NCBI GenBank assembly: GCA_015057665.1
Contig: SVDY01000002.1
Coordinates: 62,001-126,000 of the forward strand
Reading direction: 5' to 3'
Length of the DNA stretch: 64,000 nucleotides
Source: Lachnospiraceae bacterium
GTDB taxonomy: Bacteria; Bacillota; Clostridia; Lachnospirales; Lachnospiraceae
The stretch's first letter is position 1, and every line of letters begins with the position of its first letter. A program made the translations under genes and the position numbers. The notes under the pieces were generated by a model. The model saw nothing but the letters and a program-made list of their open reading frames with translations, was not told the origin of the DNA and did not search any database. This document shows positions 16,227-25,323 of the stretch, piece after piece.

Positions 16227-17483
16227 TTACTGATATTTTGTTTTAATCACAACATCGTGTGGTTCTCTTCCCTCTTTGAATGATATTTCTCCAGGTGTAA
16301 TACAATTCATCTGTGGGCATACATTGAGACATAAGTGGCATCCTACACACTTATCTTCAATAAGGGAAGGTTTTCTTGTTTCCTGATCAAAGGCGATTGC
16401 CTGATGGCCGCCATCAAAACAGGATACATAACATCTACCACAACCGATACATTTTTCTGTATCGAATTTTGGTAAAATTCTGAAAGAACGATCCAGTTCA
16501 TCCGCACCTTTGATACTTGGAAGTGCTTTACCAACTAAATCCTGAACTCTTTCAATTCCATGTTTTTCCATGAAATGAGAAAGTCCGCTGATCATATCTT
16601 CTACGATACGGTATCCATACTGCATAATTGCTGTTGTACACTGTACGTTTTCACAACCAAGAAGGATGAATTCAAGGGCATCCTTCCATGTTTCAACACC
16701 ACCCATACCGGATAATGGAATATTAACAAGTTTAGGGTCATGTTTTAAATCTGAGACAAATCTAAGTGCGATTGGTTTTACAGCTGCACCTGAATAACCG
16801 GATACTGCTGATTCGCCGTTTACAACAGGCATACCACAATTTAAGTCAATATCTACGTTACTGATAGATTTGATTGTATTAATGGCTGCAAGACCTTTTG
16901 CACCGCCTTCCACTGCTGCAATCGCTGGAATTTCCATGTTTGTAATGTTTGGAGTCATTTTTGCGATAACCGGAAGATGTGTGTTTGCAGTTACAACTTC
17001 ACAGTAATGTTTTACGAGTTCAGGACGTGTTCCTACGTCAGAACCCATTGTGGAAGATGTCATCTGAGGACAAGAGAAATTACATTCAATTAAGTCTACA
17101 CCTGTTTCAGTTACTGCTTTTGCAAGATATGCCCATTCTTCATCATTACTTCCCATGATAGAAGCAACGATAACTTTATTTGGATAATCCTGTTTTAAAC
17201 GTCTCATATATTCGAGGTTCATCTCAAGAGGCTTATCGGAGATCTGTTCCATATTTTTAAAACCAAGCCATGGAGTGCCTTCTTTTGTTGTAATATCGAA
17301 ACGAGGTGAAATTTCATCAGGGATAAACACACCAACTGTTTTATAGAAAATTCCTCCCCATCCTGCTTCTAAAGCTTTCGCACACATTTCGTAGTTGCCG
17401 CCTACTGGTGAAGAGGATAAGAAAAATGGATTTTCACATTTAACTCCTAAAAAATCGATTGATAAATCTTTCTTTAATGCCAT
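16227..17483 (-). CDS. preA: NAD-dependent dihydropyrimidine dehydrogenase subunit PreA
   Basis: PreA holds the FMN active site that reduces uracil or thymine to the 5,6-dihydro form. The 418-aa protein has a dihydroorotate-dehydrogenase-type barrel with the active-site cysteine in CNFSCPQMTSSTMG. Two 4Fe-4S motifs lie at about 340-395: CIGCGRCYVSC and CVGCHLCLNVC. It pairs with PreT encoded 13 bp upstream. Gut PreTA enzymes are also known to inactivate 5-fluorouracil, so this one may too. The ferredoxin domain separates it from PyrD. Confidence 0.96.
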   Translation of the reverse strand: MALKKDLSIDFLGVKCENPFFLSSSPVGGNYEMCAKALEAGWGGIFYKTVGVFIPDEISPRFDITTKEGTPWLGFKNMEQISDKPLEMNLEYMRRLKQDYPNKVIVASIMGSNDEEWAYLAKAVTETGVDLIECNFSCPQMTSSTMGSDVGTRPELVKHYCEVVTANTHLPVIAKMTPNITNMEIPAIAAVEGGAKGLAAINTIKSISNVDIDLNCGMPVVNGESAVSGYSGAAVKPIALRFVSDLKHDPKLVNIPLSGMGGVETWKDALEFILLGCENVQCTTAIMQYGYRIVEDMISGLSHFMEKHGIERVQDLVGKALPSIKGADELDRSFRILPKFDTEKCIGCGRCYVSCFDGGHQAIAFDQETRKPSLIEDKCVGCHLCLNVCPQMNCITPGEISFKEGREPHDVVIKTKYQ

Positions 17484-17496
17484 AATCTAAATCCTC

Positions 17497-18705
17497 CTAT
17501 TTTAAATTTTCTGCAATTGCTGCAGCCATTTCTTTACCATCTGCTACTGCTTCAACTACAGTACGACCTCTTCCATAGAGCATATCTCCACCCATGTATA
17601 AGCCATCACCTGATTTTAATGAAGCAAATTCTTCTGCGAGTTCCTGACCGATTGCAAACACAATCTGATCTGCTTTGATTACTAATGAAGAATATCCATC
17701 GCGGCCTTTTGCCTTTAATCCAGCAACTTTACCGTTTTCACCAATAATTTCTTCCGGAGCAAACTGAGTAATGATCGGAACACCCATGTTCTGTACAGCT
17801 GTTACTTCATCCATGTTTGCAGGAGCTTCTTCGATTGTTCTACGATATACGATTGTTGCTGTTGCACCTAACTGTTTTGCTGTAGATACACAATCCATAG
17901 CAACGTCACCACCACCGATTACTACAACATTTTCGCCAAGTTTAAAATTAGCATCACCGCTTCTTGCACCTTTTAAGAAATCAATTGCGCTTACAACGCC
18001 ATCAAAATCTGTTCCAGGAACATCTACGGATTTGGACTGCCATAAACCAACACCTACGTATACTGCATCGTAATCTTTTTTCATCTGTTCGATTTCATCC
18101 ATAGTTACTTTATGGTTGAATTCAAATTTAACACCTGCTTTTTCAATTGTTTCAAGATCGAAATCAACAAGATTCTGTGGTAATCTGGATGGAAGGATTC
18201 CATATGTAAGCATTCCGCCTGCTTTTTCATTAGTTTCAAATACTGTTACATCAAATCCTTTTAATGCAAGTTCACGGGCACATGCAAGGGAAGAAGGACC
18301 AGCGCCGATGCATGCAACCTTTTTGCCATTTGGCGCTTCCGGTTTCATGAAGTTCATTCCTTCTGCTTTTTCCTGCTCTACAAGGAATCTCTGAATTTTT
18401 CCAATATTAATTGGTTTATCAATACCTGTTCTGCTACATGCCTTTTCACACATGTTGTCATACGGACAAACATTTGCACAACATCCCGCAAGTGGGTTGT
18501 TTTCACGTACAGTTTCTGCTGCTCCCCAAACGTTTCTAAATCTTAAGGAACGAATGAATTTAGCCGGATCTGTTCCCGCAGGACATCCTTTGCTGCATGG
18601 TGCATCATGGCAAAGTAAACAACGGGAAGCTTCTTCCATAGCTCTTCTTAAATCATACCCTTTTTCTAATTCCTGGGCATAAGGTGCAATTTTTGTTTTA
18701 CTCAT
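17497..18705 (-). CDS. preT: NAD-dependent dihydropyrimidine dehydrogenase subunit PreT
   Basis: PreT takes electrons from NAD(P)H on FAD and passes them through Fe-S clusters to PreA. The start chosen at 18705 gives 402 aa. The N-terminal cluster domain has CLLCHDAPCSKGCP and CCANVCPYDNMCEKAC, then the FAD motif GAGPSSLACAREL and the NAD motif GGGDVAMDC. It resembles NfnB/GltA but is shorter, and its pairing with PreA is decisive. An AAAGGCGG site lies before the ATG. It is the first gene of the preTA-hydA operon. Confidence 0.94.
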   Translation of the reverse strand: MSKTKIAPYAQELEKGYDLRRAMEEASRCLLCHDAPCSKGCPAGTDPAKFIRSLRFRNVWGAAETVRENNPLAGCCANVCPYDNMCEKACSRTGIDKPINIGKIQRFLVEQEKAEGMNFMKPEAPNGKKVACIGAGPSSLACARELALKGFDVTVFETNEKAGGMLTYGILPSRLPQNLVDFDLETIEKAGVKFEFNHKVTMDEIEQMKKDYDAVYVGVGLWQSKSVDVPGTDFDGVVSAIDFLKGARSGDANFKLGENVVVIGGGDVAMDCVSTAKQLGATATIVYRRTIEEAPANMDEVTAVQNMGVPIITQFAPEEIIGENGKVAGLKAKGRDGYSSLVIKADQIVFAIGQELAEEFASLKSGDGLYMGGDMLYGRGRTVVEAVADGKEMAAAIAENLK

Positions 18706-18796
18706 AATGTAAAAACCGCCTTTCTCCATGTTATAATTGTTAAGGGTCTCCCCTTATAACAAGTTCTCAAATTTTTTTCCGACAACTTATATTTTG

Positions 18797-18827
18797 ATTT
18801 TAGTCCATACAGTTTTGGTCAAGTAAA
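18797..18827 (-). promoter_or_regulatory. MerR-type promoter b (preT-preA-hydA)
   Basis: TTTACT (18822-18827) and TAAAAT (18797-18802) on the minus strand are 19 bp apart, with spacer TGACCAAAACTGTATGGAC. The -35 element, the CCAAAACTGTA core and the spacing match promoter a. The remaining part of the 18706-19049 gap holds only the nfnB terminator and AT-rich sequence. Confidence 0.82.
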
Positions 18828-18952
18828 GCGGTTTTTTGATATTTTTTTAACTTTTTCATATAAGGATTCAGCAAAGTCTCCATCAATCGACGGTTCTGAT
18901 GATACGCTTCTTCCCTAAAAACACAAGGACAGATGTCCCTCAGATAAGAAAA

Positions 18953-19027
18953 TGCAGCAGTTAGACAGGAAAAAGATTTCAAGTCATGTACGAAGAAATC
19001 CTACCTGTATCAACTGCTGCTTTTTTT
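18953..19027. terminator. Terminator after nfnB
   Basis: A GCAGCAGTT/AACTGCTGC stem with a further ACAGG/CCTGT stem inside spans about 70 bases. T-runs flank it, most clearly on the plus strand. It separates nfnAB from the preT promoter. Confidence 0.7.
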
Positions 19028-19049
19028 CAAGGGATTATTTAGAGATTAT

Positions 19050-20441
19050 TTATTTCGCAGATAATTTAGCATCAATTGCCGCTGCTGCTTTCTTTCCTGC
19101 GCCCATAGCAAGAATTACAGTCGCTGCACCTGTTACAGTGTCACCGCCTGCGTATACGCATGGTTTGCTTGTTTCCATTGTCTCTTCTTCAACAATGATT
19201 CCGCCCCATCTCTGTGTTTCAAGACCTGGTGTTGTCTGACGGATGAGAGGGTTAGGGCTCTGACCGATAGCGATAACTACTGTATCAACGTCGATGACAT
19301 AGTTAGAGCCTTTTACCGGCACTGGAGAACGTCTGCCGGAAGCATCCGGTTCACCTAATTCCTGTTTTACAACTTCCATGCCGTTTACCCATCCTGCTTC
19401 GTTGCCGAGGATTGCTGCTGGGTTGTTTAAGAATTTGAAGATGATTCCTTCTTCTTTTGCGTGATGGAGCTCTTCTAATCTTGCAGGAGCTTCTTCCTCG
19501 CTTCTTCTGTATACGATGTACACGTTCTCTGCACCGAGACGTTTTGCTGTTCTTGCAGCATCCATAGCTACGTTACCCGCACCTACGACTGCAACGTTCT
19601 TTCCAACTTTTACAGGTGTTGGTGTGTTAGGGAAATCGTAACCTTTCATTAAGTTAACACGTGTTAAGAATTCGTTAGCGGAATATACACCAAGTAAGTT
19701 CTCACCAGGGATATTTAAGAATCTAGGGAGACCTGCACCGCTTCCAACGAATACTGCTTCGTAACCATCTTCCATTAATTCATCGATGGTTACGGAACGG
19801 CCTACGATTACATTAGTTTCGATCTTAACGCCGAGTTTTTCAACGCTTTCGATTTCTTTTGCTACTAAAGCTTTTGGAAGACGGAATTCAGGGATACCGT
19901 ATACTAATACTCCGCCCGGTTTGTGAAGGGCTTCGAATACTGTTACATCGTAACCTTTCTTAATAAGTTCGCCTGCACATGTGATACCTGCAGGACCGCA
20001 GCCTACGACTGCTACTTTCTTGCCGTTCTTTTCGATTTCGATTGCTTTTTCTGCAGCGTTTGCCATGTGCCAGTCCGCTACGAAACGTTCCATACGGCCG
20101 ATGCCGACCGGTTCGCCTTTGATACCGCGGACACATTTGCCTTCACACTGGTTTTCCTGTGGACATACACGGCCGCAGATTGCCGGAAGTGCATTTTCAC
20201 TTGTGATGATCTCATATGCTGCTTCAAAGTCGCCTTCTGCAACTTTTGCAATGAATTCAGGAATAGGAACATTTACAGGGCAGCCCTGTACACAAGGTTT
20301 ATGTTTACAGTTTAAGCATCTTCCTGCTTCTTCCATTGCCATCTCAGCTGTATAGCCAAGTGCTACTTCTTTGAAGTTTTTATTTCTTACGTCCGGTGCC
20401 TGTTCCGGCATTGGAACTTTTTTAAGACTCATGTTTGCCAT
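19050..20441 (-). CDS. nfnB: Transhydrogenase large subunit NfnB (GltA-like)
   Basis: NfnAB couples NADH and reduced ferredoxin to NADP+ reduction by electron bifurcation. This 463-aa subunit has N-terminal Fe-S motifs CLNCKHKPCVQGCP and CGRCPQ-type CGRVCPQENQCEGKC, FAD motif GCGPAGITCAGEL and nucleotide motif GAGNVAMDAARTAKRLG. The partner FAD/2Fe-2S subunit is encoded three bases upstream, which favours Nfn over glutamate synthase small subunit. Base use here is richer in G+C than in neighbours. It may supply reductant for this pathway. Confidence 0.88.
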   Translation of the reverse strand: MANMSLKKVPMPEQAPDVRNKNFKEVALGYTAEMAMEEAGRCLNCKHKPCVQGCPVNVPIPEFIAKVAEGDFEAAYEIITSENALPAICGRVCPQENQCEGKCVRGIKGEPVGIGRMERFVADWHMANAAEKAIEIEKNGKKVAVVGCGPAGITCAGELIKKGYDVTVFEALHKPGGVLVYGIPEFRLPKALVAKEIESVEKLGVKIETNVIVGRSVTIDELMEDGYEAVFVGSGAGLPRFLNIPGENLLGVYSANEFLTRVNLMKGYDFPNTPTPVKVGKNVAVVGAGNVAMDAARTAKRLGAENVYIVYRRSEEEAPARLEELHHAKEEGIIFKFLNNPAAILGNEAGWVNGMEVVKQELGEPDASGRRSPVPVKGSNYVIDVDTVVIAIGQSPNPLIRQTTPGLETQRWGGIIVEEETMETSKPCVYAGGDTVTGAATVILAMGAGKKAAAAIDAKLSAK

Positions 20442-20443
20442 AA

Positions 20444-21268
20444 TTATTTACCCCTTCCGATTCTGCATGCGTGTTCTTCTTCTTTGTACATGCCCTGACG
20501 TCTCATACATTCGTCAAAGTCAACTAAGAAACCGTCAAAGTCCGGTCCGTCAACACAGGCGAATTTGGTCTGACCGCCAACCGTTACACGGCAGCCGCCG
20601 CACATGCCTGTTCCGTCGATCATGATAGGGTTTAAGGATACCATAGTTGGAAGACCGATAGGTTTTGTTACGTCAACTACACTCTTCATCATGATTAATG
20701 GTCCGATTGCGATTGCTTCTGAGTATTCTTCTCCTTTTGCTAAAAGGTCTTTTAATACGTCTGTTACGAAGCCCTGGGTACCTTTTGTTCCGTCATTTGT
20801 TGCAATATATACGTTGTCACAGAATTCACGGAATTTTTCTTCCATGATAACGAATTCTGCACTTCTTCCGCCGATGATAACGTCAACGCTGACACCCATC
20901 TGAGCTAATTTGCGAAGCTGTGGATATAAAGGAGCCGCGCCAACACCGCCGGCGATACCGATTACTTTCTTATCTGTTTTATGAAGGTTGGCAGGTACAC
21001 CTAAAGGACCTACGAAATCCTGTACATAATCGCCAGCCTGTTTTTTACTTAATAACTCTGTAGAGTATCCAACCACCTGGTAAATAATTGTTACTGTCTC
21101 TTTTTCTCTGTCATAATCTGCGATTGTCAGTGGAACTCTTTCTCCATCTTCATCTACACGAATGATGATAAACTGACCAGGTTCGCATTTTCTGGCAACA
21201 TAAGGAGCATGAATCTCCATGAGCTCAACTGCGTTGTTGAGTGTCTCTTTACTTACAATCTTGTACAT
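20444..21268 (-). CDS. nfnA: Transhydrogenase small subunit NfnA
   Basis: A 274-aa FAD- and 2Fe-2S-containing subunit of the dihydroorotate dehydrogenase PyrK/sulfide dehydrogenase type. It has the flavin-binding stretch VPLTIADYD, the NAD(H) motif GIAGGVGAAPLYP, and the C-terminal 2Fe-2S cysteines CGGCRVTVGGQTKFACVDGP (MCGGC...C). I chose the ATG at 21268 because AGGAGGG lies just before it; the frame is open for 11 more codons into the merR stop region. It follows merR closely and is probably cotranscribed with it. Confidence 0.9.
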   Translation of the reverse strand: MYKIVSKETLNNAVELMEIHAPYVARKCEPGQFIIIRVDEDGERVPLTIADYDREKETVTIIYQVVGYSTELLSKKQAGDYVQDFVGPLGVPANLHKTDKKVIGIAGGVGAAPLYPQLRKLAQMGVSVDVIIGGRSAEFVIMEEKFREFCDNVYIATNDGTKGTQGFVTDVLKDLLAKGEEYSEAIAIGPLIMMKSVVDVTKPIGLPTMVSLNPIMIDGTGMCGGCRVTVGGQTKFACVDGPDFDGFLVDFDECMRRQGMYKEEEHACRIGRGK

Positions 21269-21310
21269 GTTTCCCTCCTGAAAAATTGACTCTATAGACA
21301 ACTTTTTTGC

Positions 21311-22183
21311 TTATTTCTTTTTACCAATCATTTTTATTGGAACAATTATTTTAGTTACATGTTCGTCTTCATTTCGGGTATCAATTGGAGAAATAATAAA
21401 CTGCTCTGTAATATTACCACAGACTTCATAGTTGTTATTATCTATCCAACGTTTTAATGCAATATATGTTTTAAAAATATTCTCGTAATTTCCTTTATAT
21501 ATAGTTGTTGCCGCTAAAAAACCTCCAAACTTATGTATGTTTTCATTAACCTTTTCATCTTCCGCAACCTGAATTGCAAATTCAATATCACAGTCTTTTG
21601 AGAAAAACTGTCCAAACAATTCAGTATAAAAAGTCACATAGATAGATCCGGTGATTTCAAGTCCATTTGTTAGTGCATCTTCATTGATGGCAATCCAGCG
21701 TTCTAAACTTACTTCTTCATTATGATAAGATTTAATAACGGAACGAGAACAGAGAAGCTGAATCTCCGGAATCATCTCTATCTTAAATAAATCTTCCTCA
21801 TGTATCTTGGTTTTTTCTTTTAAATAGAGATTTCCTTCCCTAAGACGTTTTAATAAACTTTCGTTTTCTTTTCGCTTTTTCTCAAGCTGAAAGATTTCAT
21901 CATCAATTTCTCTTAAACGACCAAGAATACTGTCAATGTAAAAGTTCATCTTATTTTCACTAATAATCGCTTTAATGTCTTTTAAATTAAATCCTAATGA
22001 ACGTAATTGACGTATCATAAATGCGATGATTAATTGTTCTTTACTATAATATCTATAATTACTTGTTTCTTTTCTTATATTTGGAATCAACAACCCGATT
22101 TCATCATAATAGCGAAGCGTTTTGATTGGTATTTTACAAATGTTAGAAACTTGTCCAATAGAATAATACTTTTCTTCTTTCAT
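21311..22183 (-). CDS. MerR-family regulator with GyrI-like effector domain
   Basis: A 290-aa regulator. The N-terminal winged helix has IGQVSNICKIPIKTLRYYDEIG (4-25) and YYSKEQLIIAFMIRQLRSLGF. A long coiled-coil helix spans about 85-115, and a C-terminal GyrI/BmrR-like ligand domain covers about 130-285. This is the architecture of small-molecule-responsive activators. Promoters with a 19-bp spacer at 13.4, 18.8 and 29.6 kb are its natural candidate targets. The effector could be a pathway base or intermediate, which is not visible from sequence. Confidence 0.88.
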   Translation of the reverse strand: MKEEKYYSIGQVSNICKIPIKTLRYYDEIGLLIPNIRKETSNYRYYSKEQLIIAFMIRQLRSLGFNLKDIKAIISENKMNFYIDSILGRLREIDDEIFQLEKKRKENESLLKRLREGNLYLKEKTKIHEEDLFKIEMIPEIQLLCSRSVIKSYHNEEVSLERWIAINEDALTNGLEITGSIYVTFYTELFGQFFSKDCDIEFAIQVAEDEKVNENIHKFGGFLAATTIYKGNYENIFKTYIALKRWIDNNNYEVCGNITEQFIISPIDTRNEDEHVTKIIVPIKMIGKKK

Positions 22184-22222
22184 TTCTTATTTCTCCCCTA
22201 AACGTAACTAATTCCAACGAAA

Positions 22223-22256
22223 AGAAGAGTTGTCTTATGTCAACTCTTCTTTTTTA
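22223..22256. terminator. Terminator after etfA
   Basis: A perfect AGAAGAGTTG/CAACTCTTCT stem with T-runs on both sides lies between etfA and merR. It ends the CoA-branch operon and separates it from merR-nfnAB. Confidence 0.82.
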
Positions 22257-22316
22257 GATATGTATGTAGTATATCAAATATTATTTATATCGACAAGTTT
22301 TTAACATACTTTCCTA

Positions 22317-23342
22317 CTATTTTTTACCTTGGAGATACTCAATCATTGATGGTATTACTTTGTTTAAATCCCCTACAATGCCATAATCACAAATATCAAA
22401 AATAGGTGCTTTCGGATCCTTGTTGATTGCTACAATATATTTCGATTCACTCATACCTGCTAAATGTTGAATTGCACCGGAAATACCACACGCAATATAA
22501 AGATCCGGTCTTACAGTTGTACCTGTCTGACCAATCTGATGACTTGCATCAATCCATCCAGCATCCACACATGCACGTGAAGAGCCAACTTCACCACCTA
22601 AACAATCTGCCAATTCCTGAATCATAGAAAATCCTTCTGCAGTTTTCAAACCACGTCCGCCGGAAACAACAATTTTAGCATCTACAAGATTCACCTTTTT
22701 ACCGTCTTCTACTATTATCTTTTCTAATGTTGTACGTATGTCTTCCTGTTTTAAATCTGGTTTCACAATTTCCAGTTCACCAGTTGGCTGGTCGGTATAC
22801 TGTGCTTTTTCCATAACGCCGGGACGGACTGTAGACATCTGTGGGCGATTTTTCGGACAAACAATAGTTGCCATTAAATTCCCTCCAAATGCTGGACGTG
22901 TACTTAATAATTTGTGATCATTTTCATCTATTTCAAGTTTCGTACAGTCAGCAGTTAACCCTGTACCAACTCTTGCAGCTAATCTTGGGCCAATATCACG
23001 TCCAATAGAACTTGCACCGACCAACACAATCTCAGGCTTACGTTCAAGAATTAAATCAGCAAAAACTTTTACATAACCGTCTGTAGAAAAATCTTTCAAT
23101 AATGCGCTTTCGATATATACCGCTTTATCTACATTATAATGAAGTAGATTTTCAACTTCTTCTTTCATATTGTATCCGGCAACAATCACCATTAATTCTT
23201 TAGAAAGAACATTGGCAAGTTTTCTTCCTTCACCAATTAATTCAATTGTCACAGGGGCAATTTTTCCATTATTCTGCTCTGCAATGACCCAGACATTGTT
23301 ATAATCATTTAAATTAATCGTTTGATTTACTTTTGCTCTCAT
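22317..23342 (-). CDS. etfA: Electron transfer flavoprotein subunit alpha
   Basis: EtfA carries FAD and passes electrons to an acyl-CoA dehydrogenase. The 341-aa protein has the C-terminal FAD signature SRACVDAGWIDASHQIGQTG and PDLYIACGISGAIQHLAGM. TAGGAGGTGA precedes the ATG. It lies 13 bp after etfB, and the acyl-CoA dehydrogenase gene precedes both. In this operon it would feed an acryloyl-CoA reductase. Whether it bifurcates to ferredoxin cannot be decided by eye. Confidence 0.96.
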   Translation of the reverse strand: MRAKVNQTINLNDYNNVWVIAEQNNGKIAPVTIELIGEGRKLANVLSKELMVIVAGYNMKEEVENLLHYNVDKAVYIESALLKDFSTDGYVKVFADLILERKPEIVLVGASSIGRDIGPRLAARVGTGLTADCTKLEIDENDHKLLSTRPAFGGNLMATIVCPKNRPQMSTVRPGVMEKAQYTDQPTGELEIVKPDLKQEDIRTTLEKIIVEDGKKVNLVDAKIVVSGGRGLKTAEGFSMIQELADCLGGEVGSSRACVDAGWIDASHQIGQTGTTVRPDLYIACGISGAIQHLAGMSESKYIVAINKDPKAPIFDICDYGIVGDLNKVIPSMIEYLQGKK

Positions 23343-23355
23343 GTCTGCTCACCTC

Positions 23356-24150
23356 CTATATTAATTTAAGCGCAGCGAGCTTTTCCATTAATACTTTCGC
23401 TTTTTCATTTTCATTAGAGCCTTCAATGAATTCACTATGTTTTTCTTTAACCGGTACAAAAGAACGGAACACATTTGTTGGAGAACCTTTTAAACCAATC
23501 TGCGTAGGATCCACATCAATGTCTGCAAATGTTAGAACCTGAATGTTATCCTTCTGTTCATCGTAAACCTCTATTATTTTAGCAACCGTTGGAAATCTTG
23601 GATCATTTAACTCTTTAATAGCAGTTAAAAGGCACGGAGTCTTTACTCGAATAAGAAAATCCGCATTTTCCGTATATCGGGTAACAAGAATATCTTCCCC
23701 ATCCAATTTTACATCTTTTGCATATGTAACCTGTGGAATTCCAAGGAATTCTGCAACTTCAGGTCCAACCTGAGCTGTGTCACCATCAATAGCCTGGCGT
23801 CCGCAGAAAATCACATCATAATTTCCGATTTTTTCAATAGCTGCTGCAATAATTGTGGCTGTTGCCCATGTATCAGAGCCTCCGAATGCTCTGTCAGAAA
23901 GCAGATACGCTTCGTCTGCTCCCATTGCAAGCCCTTCTTTTAATGCAGCTTTTGCCTGAGGTGGTCCCATACTAAGAAGTGTTACTTTGGCACCAACCTG
24001 TTCTTTCAATACAAGTGCTGCTTCGATAGCATTCTTGTCATCCGGATTAATAATACTTTCAACACCTTCACGAATCAGGGTGCCTGTTTCTTTATTGATT
24101 TTTACTTCATTTGTATTTGGAACCTGTTTCACACATACAATAATATTCAT
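23356..24150 (-). CDS. etfB: Electron transfer flavoprotein subunit beta
   Basis: EtfB binds the second nucleotide cofactor (AMP or FAD) and accepts electrons from NADH in clostridial complexes. The 264-aa protein starts MNIIVCVKQVPNTNEVKINK and has the signature CGRQAIDGDTAQVGPEVAEFL and the VKTPCLLTAIKELNDPRFP segment. Its order acd-etfB-etfA matches clostridial butyryl- and acryloyl-CoA dehydrogenase clusters. It has its own good ribosome site and lies 15 bp after acd. Confidence 0.96.
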   Translation of the reverse strand: MNIIVCVKQVPNTNEVKINKETGTLIREGVESIINPDDKNAIEAALVLKEQVGAKVTLLSMGPPQAKAALKEGLAMGADEAYLLSDRAFGGSDTWATATIIAAAIEKIGNYDVIFCGRQAIDGDTAQVGPEVAEFLGIPQVTYAKDVKLDGEDILVTRYTENADFLIRVKTPCLLTAIKELNDPRFPTVAKIIEVYDEQKDNIQVLTFADIDVDPTQIGLKGSPTNVFRSFVPVKEKHSEFIEGSNENEKAKVLMEKLAALKLI

Positions 24151-24165
24151 CTTTTTCCCTCCCGA

Positions 24166-25308
24166 TTATTTCAGTACTGATCTGGAAATAACCACTTTGT
24201 GAATTTCAGATGTACCTTCATAGATTTCGGTAATTTTAGCATCACGATACATTCTTTCTAATGGGTAGTCTTTCATATAACCATATCCACCATGAATCTG
24301 TAAAGCCAGGTTAGTTACAAATGTGGCAGTTTCAGAAGCATTGTATTTTGCAATTGCCGCCTCTTTGGAATAAGGCTGTCCACTTACTTTTAACCATGCT
24401 GCTCTGTAAATCATCCATTTTGCGCATTCAATTTTAGTTGCCATATCGGCGATGTACCACTGAAGTCCCTGTAATGCAGCAATTGGTTTGCCAAACTGTA
24501 CTCTTTCTTTCATATATTTTACACTTTCTTCAAGAGCGCGTTCTGCAATTCCAAGTGCCTGAGCAGCTACACCGATACGTGCACCGTCTAAAGCTGTCAT
24601 AGCAATCTTAAATCCCTGTCCTTCTTTTCCAACTAAATTTTCCTTTGGCACTCTGCAGTTATCAAAGATTAATTCAACTGTTTCAGAACCATGAATACCC
24701 ATTTTTTCTTCAATTTTTCCAACGGAGAAACCAGGTGTGCCTTTTTCTACAAGAATACAAGATAGGCCTTTTGTTCCTTTGGATGGATCTGTTAATGCAA
24801 AAATAAGAAGATTTTTCGCCTGTCCACCGCCAGAAATAAAACATTTAGTTCCGTTTAATACATATTCTCCGGTTTCTTCATCAAGAATAGCTGTTGTTTT
24901 AGCGCTACCTGCATCAGAACCAGCATTAGGTTCTGTAAGTGCAAATGCACCAAGCGCACCACCGTTCGTTGTTTCAGGAAGGTATTTCTTTTTCTGTTCT
25001 TCTGTTCCAAACTTATTTAATACTGAAGCAAAAATAGTATGGATAGAAAGAATTGCTGCACAAGATGCATCTTTTTTTGCGATTTCTGTTACAACAAGCA
25101 CTTTGTCAATATCATTTCCACCGCTTCCACCGTATTCTACCGGAGTACCAATTCCTGAGAAACCAACTTTACCCATCTCAGTAAAAATATCTTTTGGGAA
25201 TTCACCTGTGCGATCAATTTCTTCCGCACGTGGTTCAATATATTTTTCAGCAAATTCTGCTGCTGTTTTCTGCAGCATTAATTGTCCGTCAGTAAATTTA
25301 AAATCCAT
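24166..25308 (-). CDS. Short-chain acyl-CoA dehydrogenase, probable acryloyl-CoA reductase
   Basis: A 380-aa flavoenzyme with the FAD/substrate motifs FALTEPNAGSDAG and LNGTKCFISGGGQA, and the catalytic glutamate in ITEIYEGTSEI near the C-terminus. The family includes butyryl-CoA dehydrogenase. With EtfAB next to it and ammonia-lyase-like genes upstream, I infer that it works in the reductive direction on acryloyl-CoA (or methacrylyl-CoA), giving propionyl- or isobutyryl-CoA, as in Clostridium propionicum alanine fermentation. Butyryl-CoA dehydrogenase is the main alternative, but no thiolase, crotonase or hydroxybutyryl-CoA dehydrogenase is near. Confidence 0.88.
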   Translation of the reverse strand: MDFKFTDGQLMLQKTAAEFAEKYIEPRAEEIDRTGEFPKDIFTEMGKVGFSGIGTPVEYGGSGGNDIDKVLVVTEIAKKDASCAAILSIHTIFASVLNKFGTEEQKKKYLPETTNGGALGAFALTEPNAGSDAGSAKTTAILDEETGEYVLNGTKCFISGGGQAKNLLIFALTDPSKGTKGLSCILVEKGTPGFSVGKIEEKMGIHGSETVELIFDNCRVPKENLVGKEGQGFKIAMTALDGARIGVAAQALGIAERALEESVKYMKERVQFGKPIAALQGLQWYIADMATKIECAKWMIYRAAWLKVSGQPYSKEAAIAKYNASETATFVTNLALQIHGGYGYMKDYPLERMYRDAKITEIYEGTSEIHKVVISRSVLK

Positions 25309-25323
25309 ATTTACCTCCCGTAA

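Noticed and set aside
16227-17483. Dihydroorotate dehydrogenase PyrD
   Set aside because: The C-terminal double 4Fe-4S domain and adjacent PreT gene identify PreA; no pyr biosynthesis genes are near.
10629-18940. Shared CAGATGTCCCTC at about 10.63 and 18.93 kb
   Set aside because: Twelve bases in unrelated contexts with no extended similarity; most likely chance.
19050-20441. Glutamate synthase small subunit
   Set aside because: The adjacent gene is the FAD/2Fe-2S NfnA partner and no gltB-type large subunit is present.
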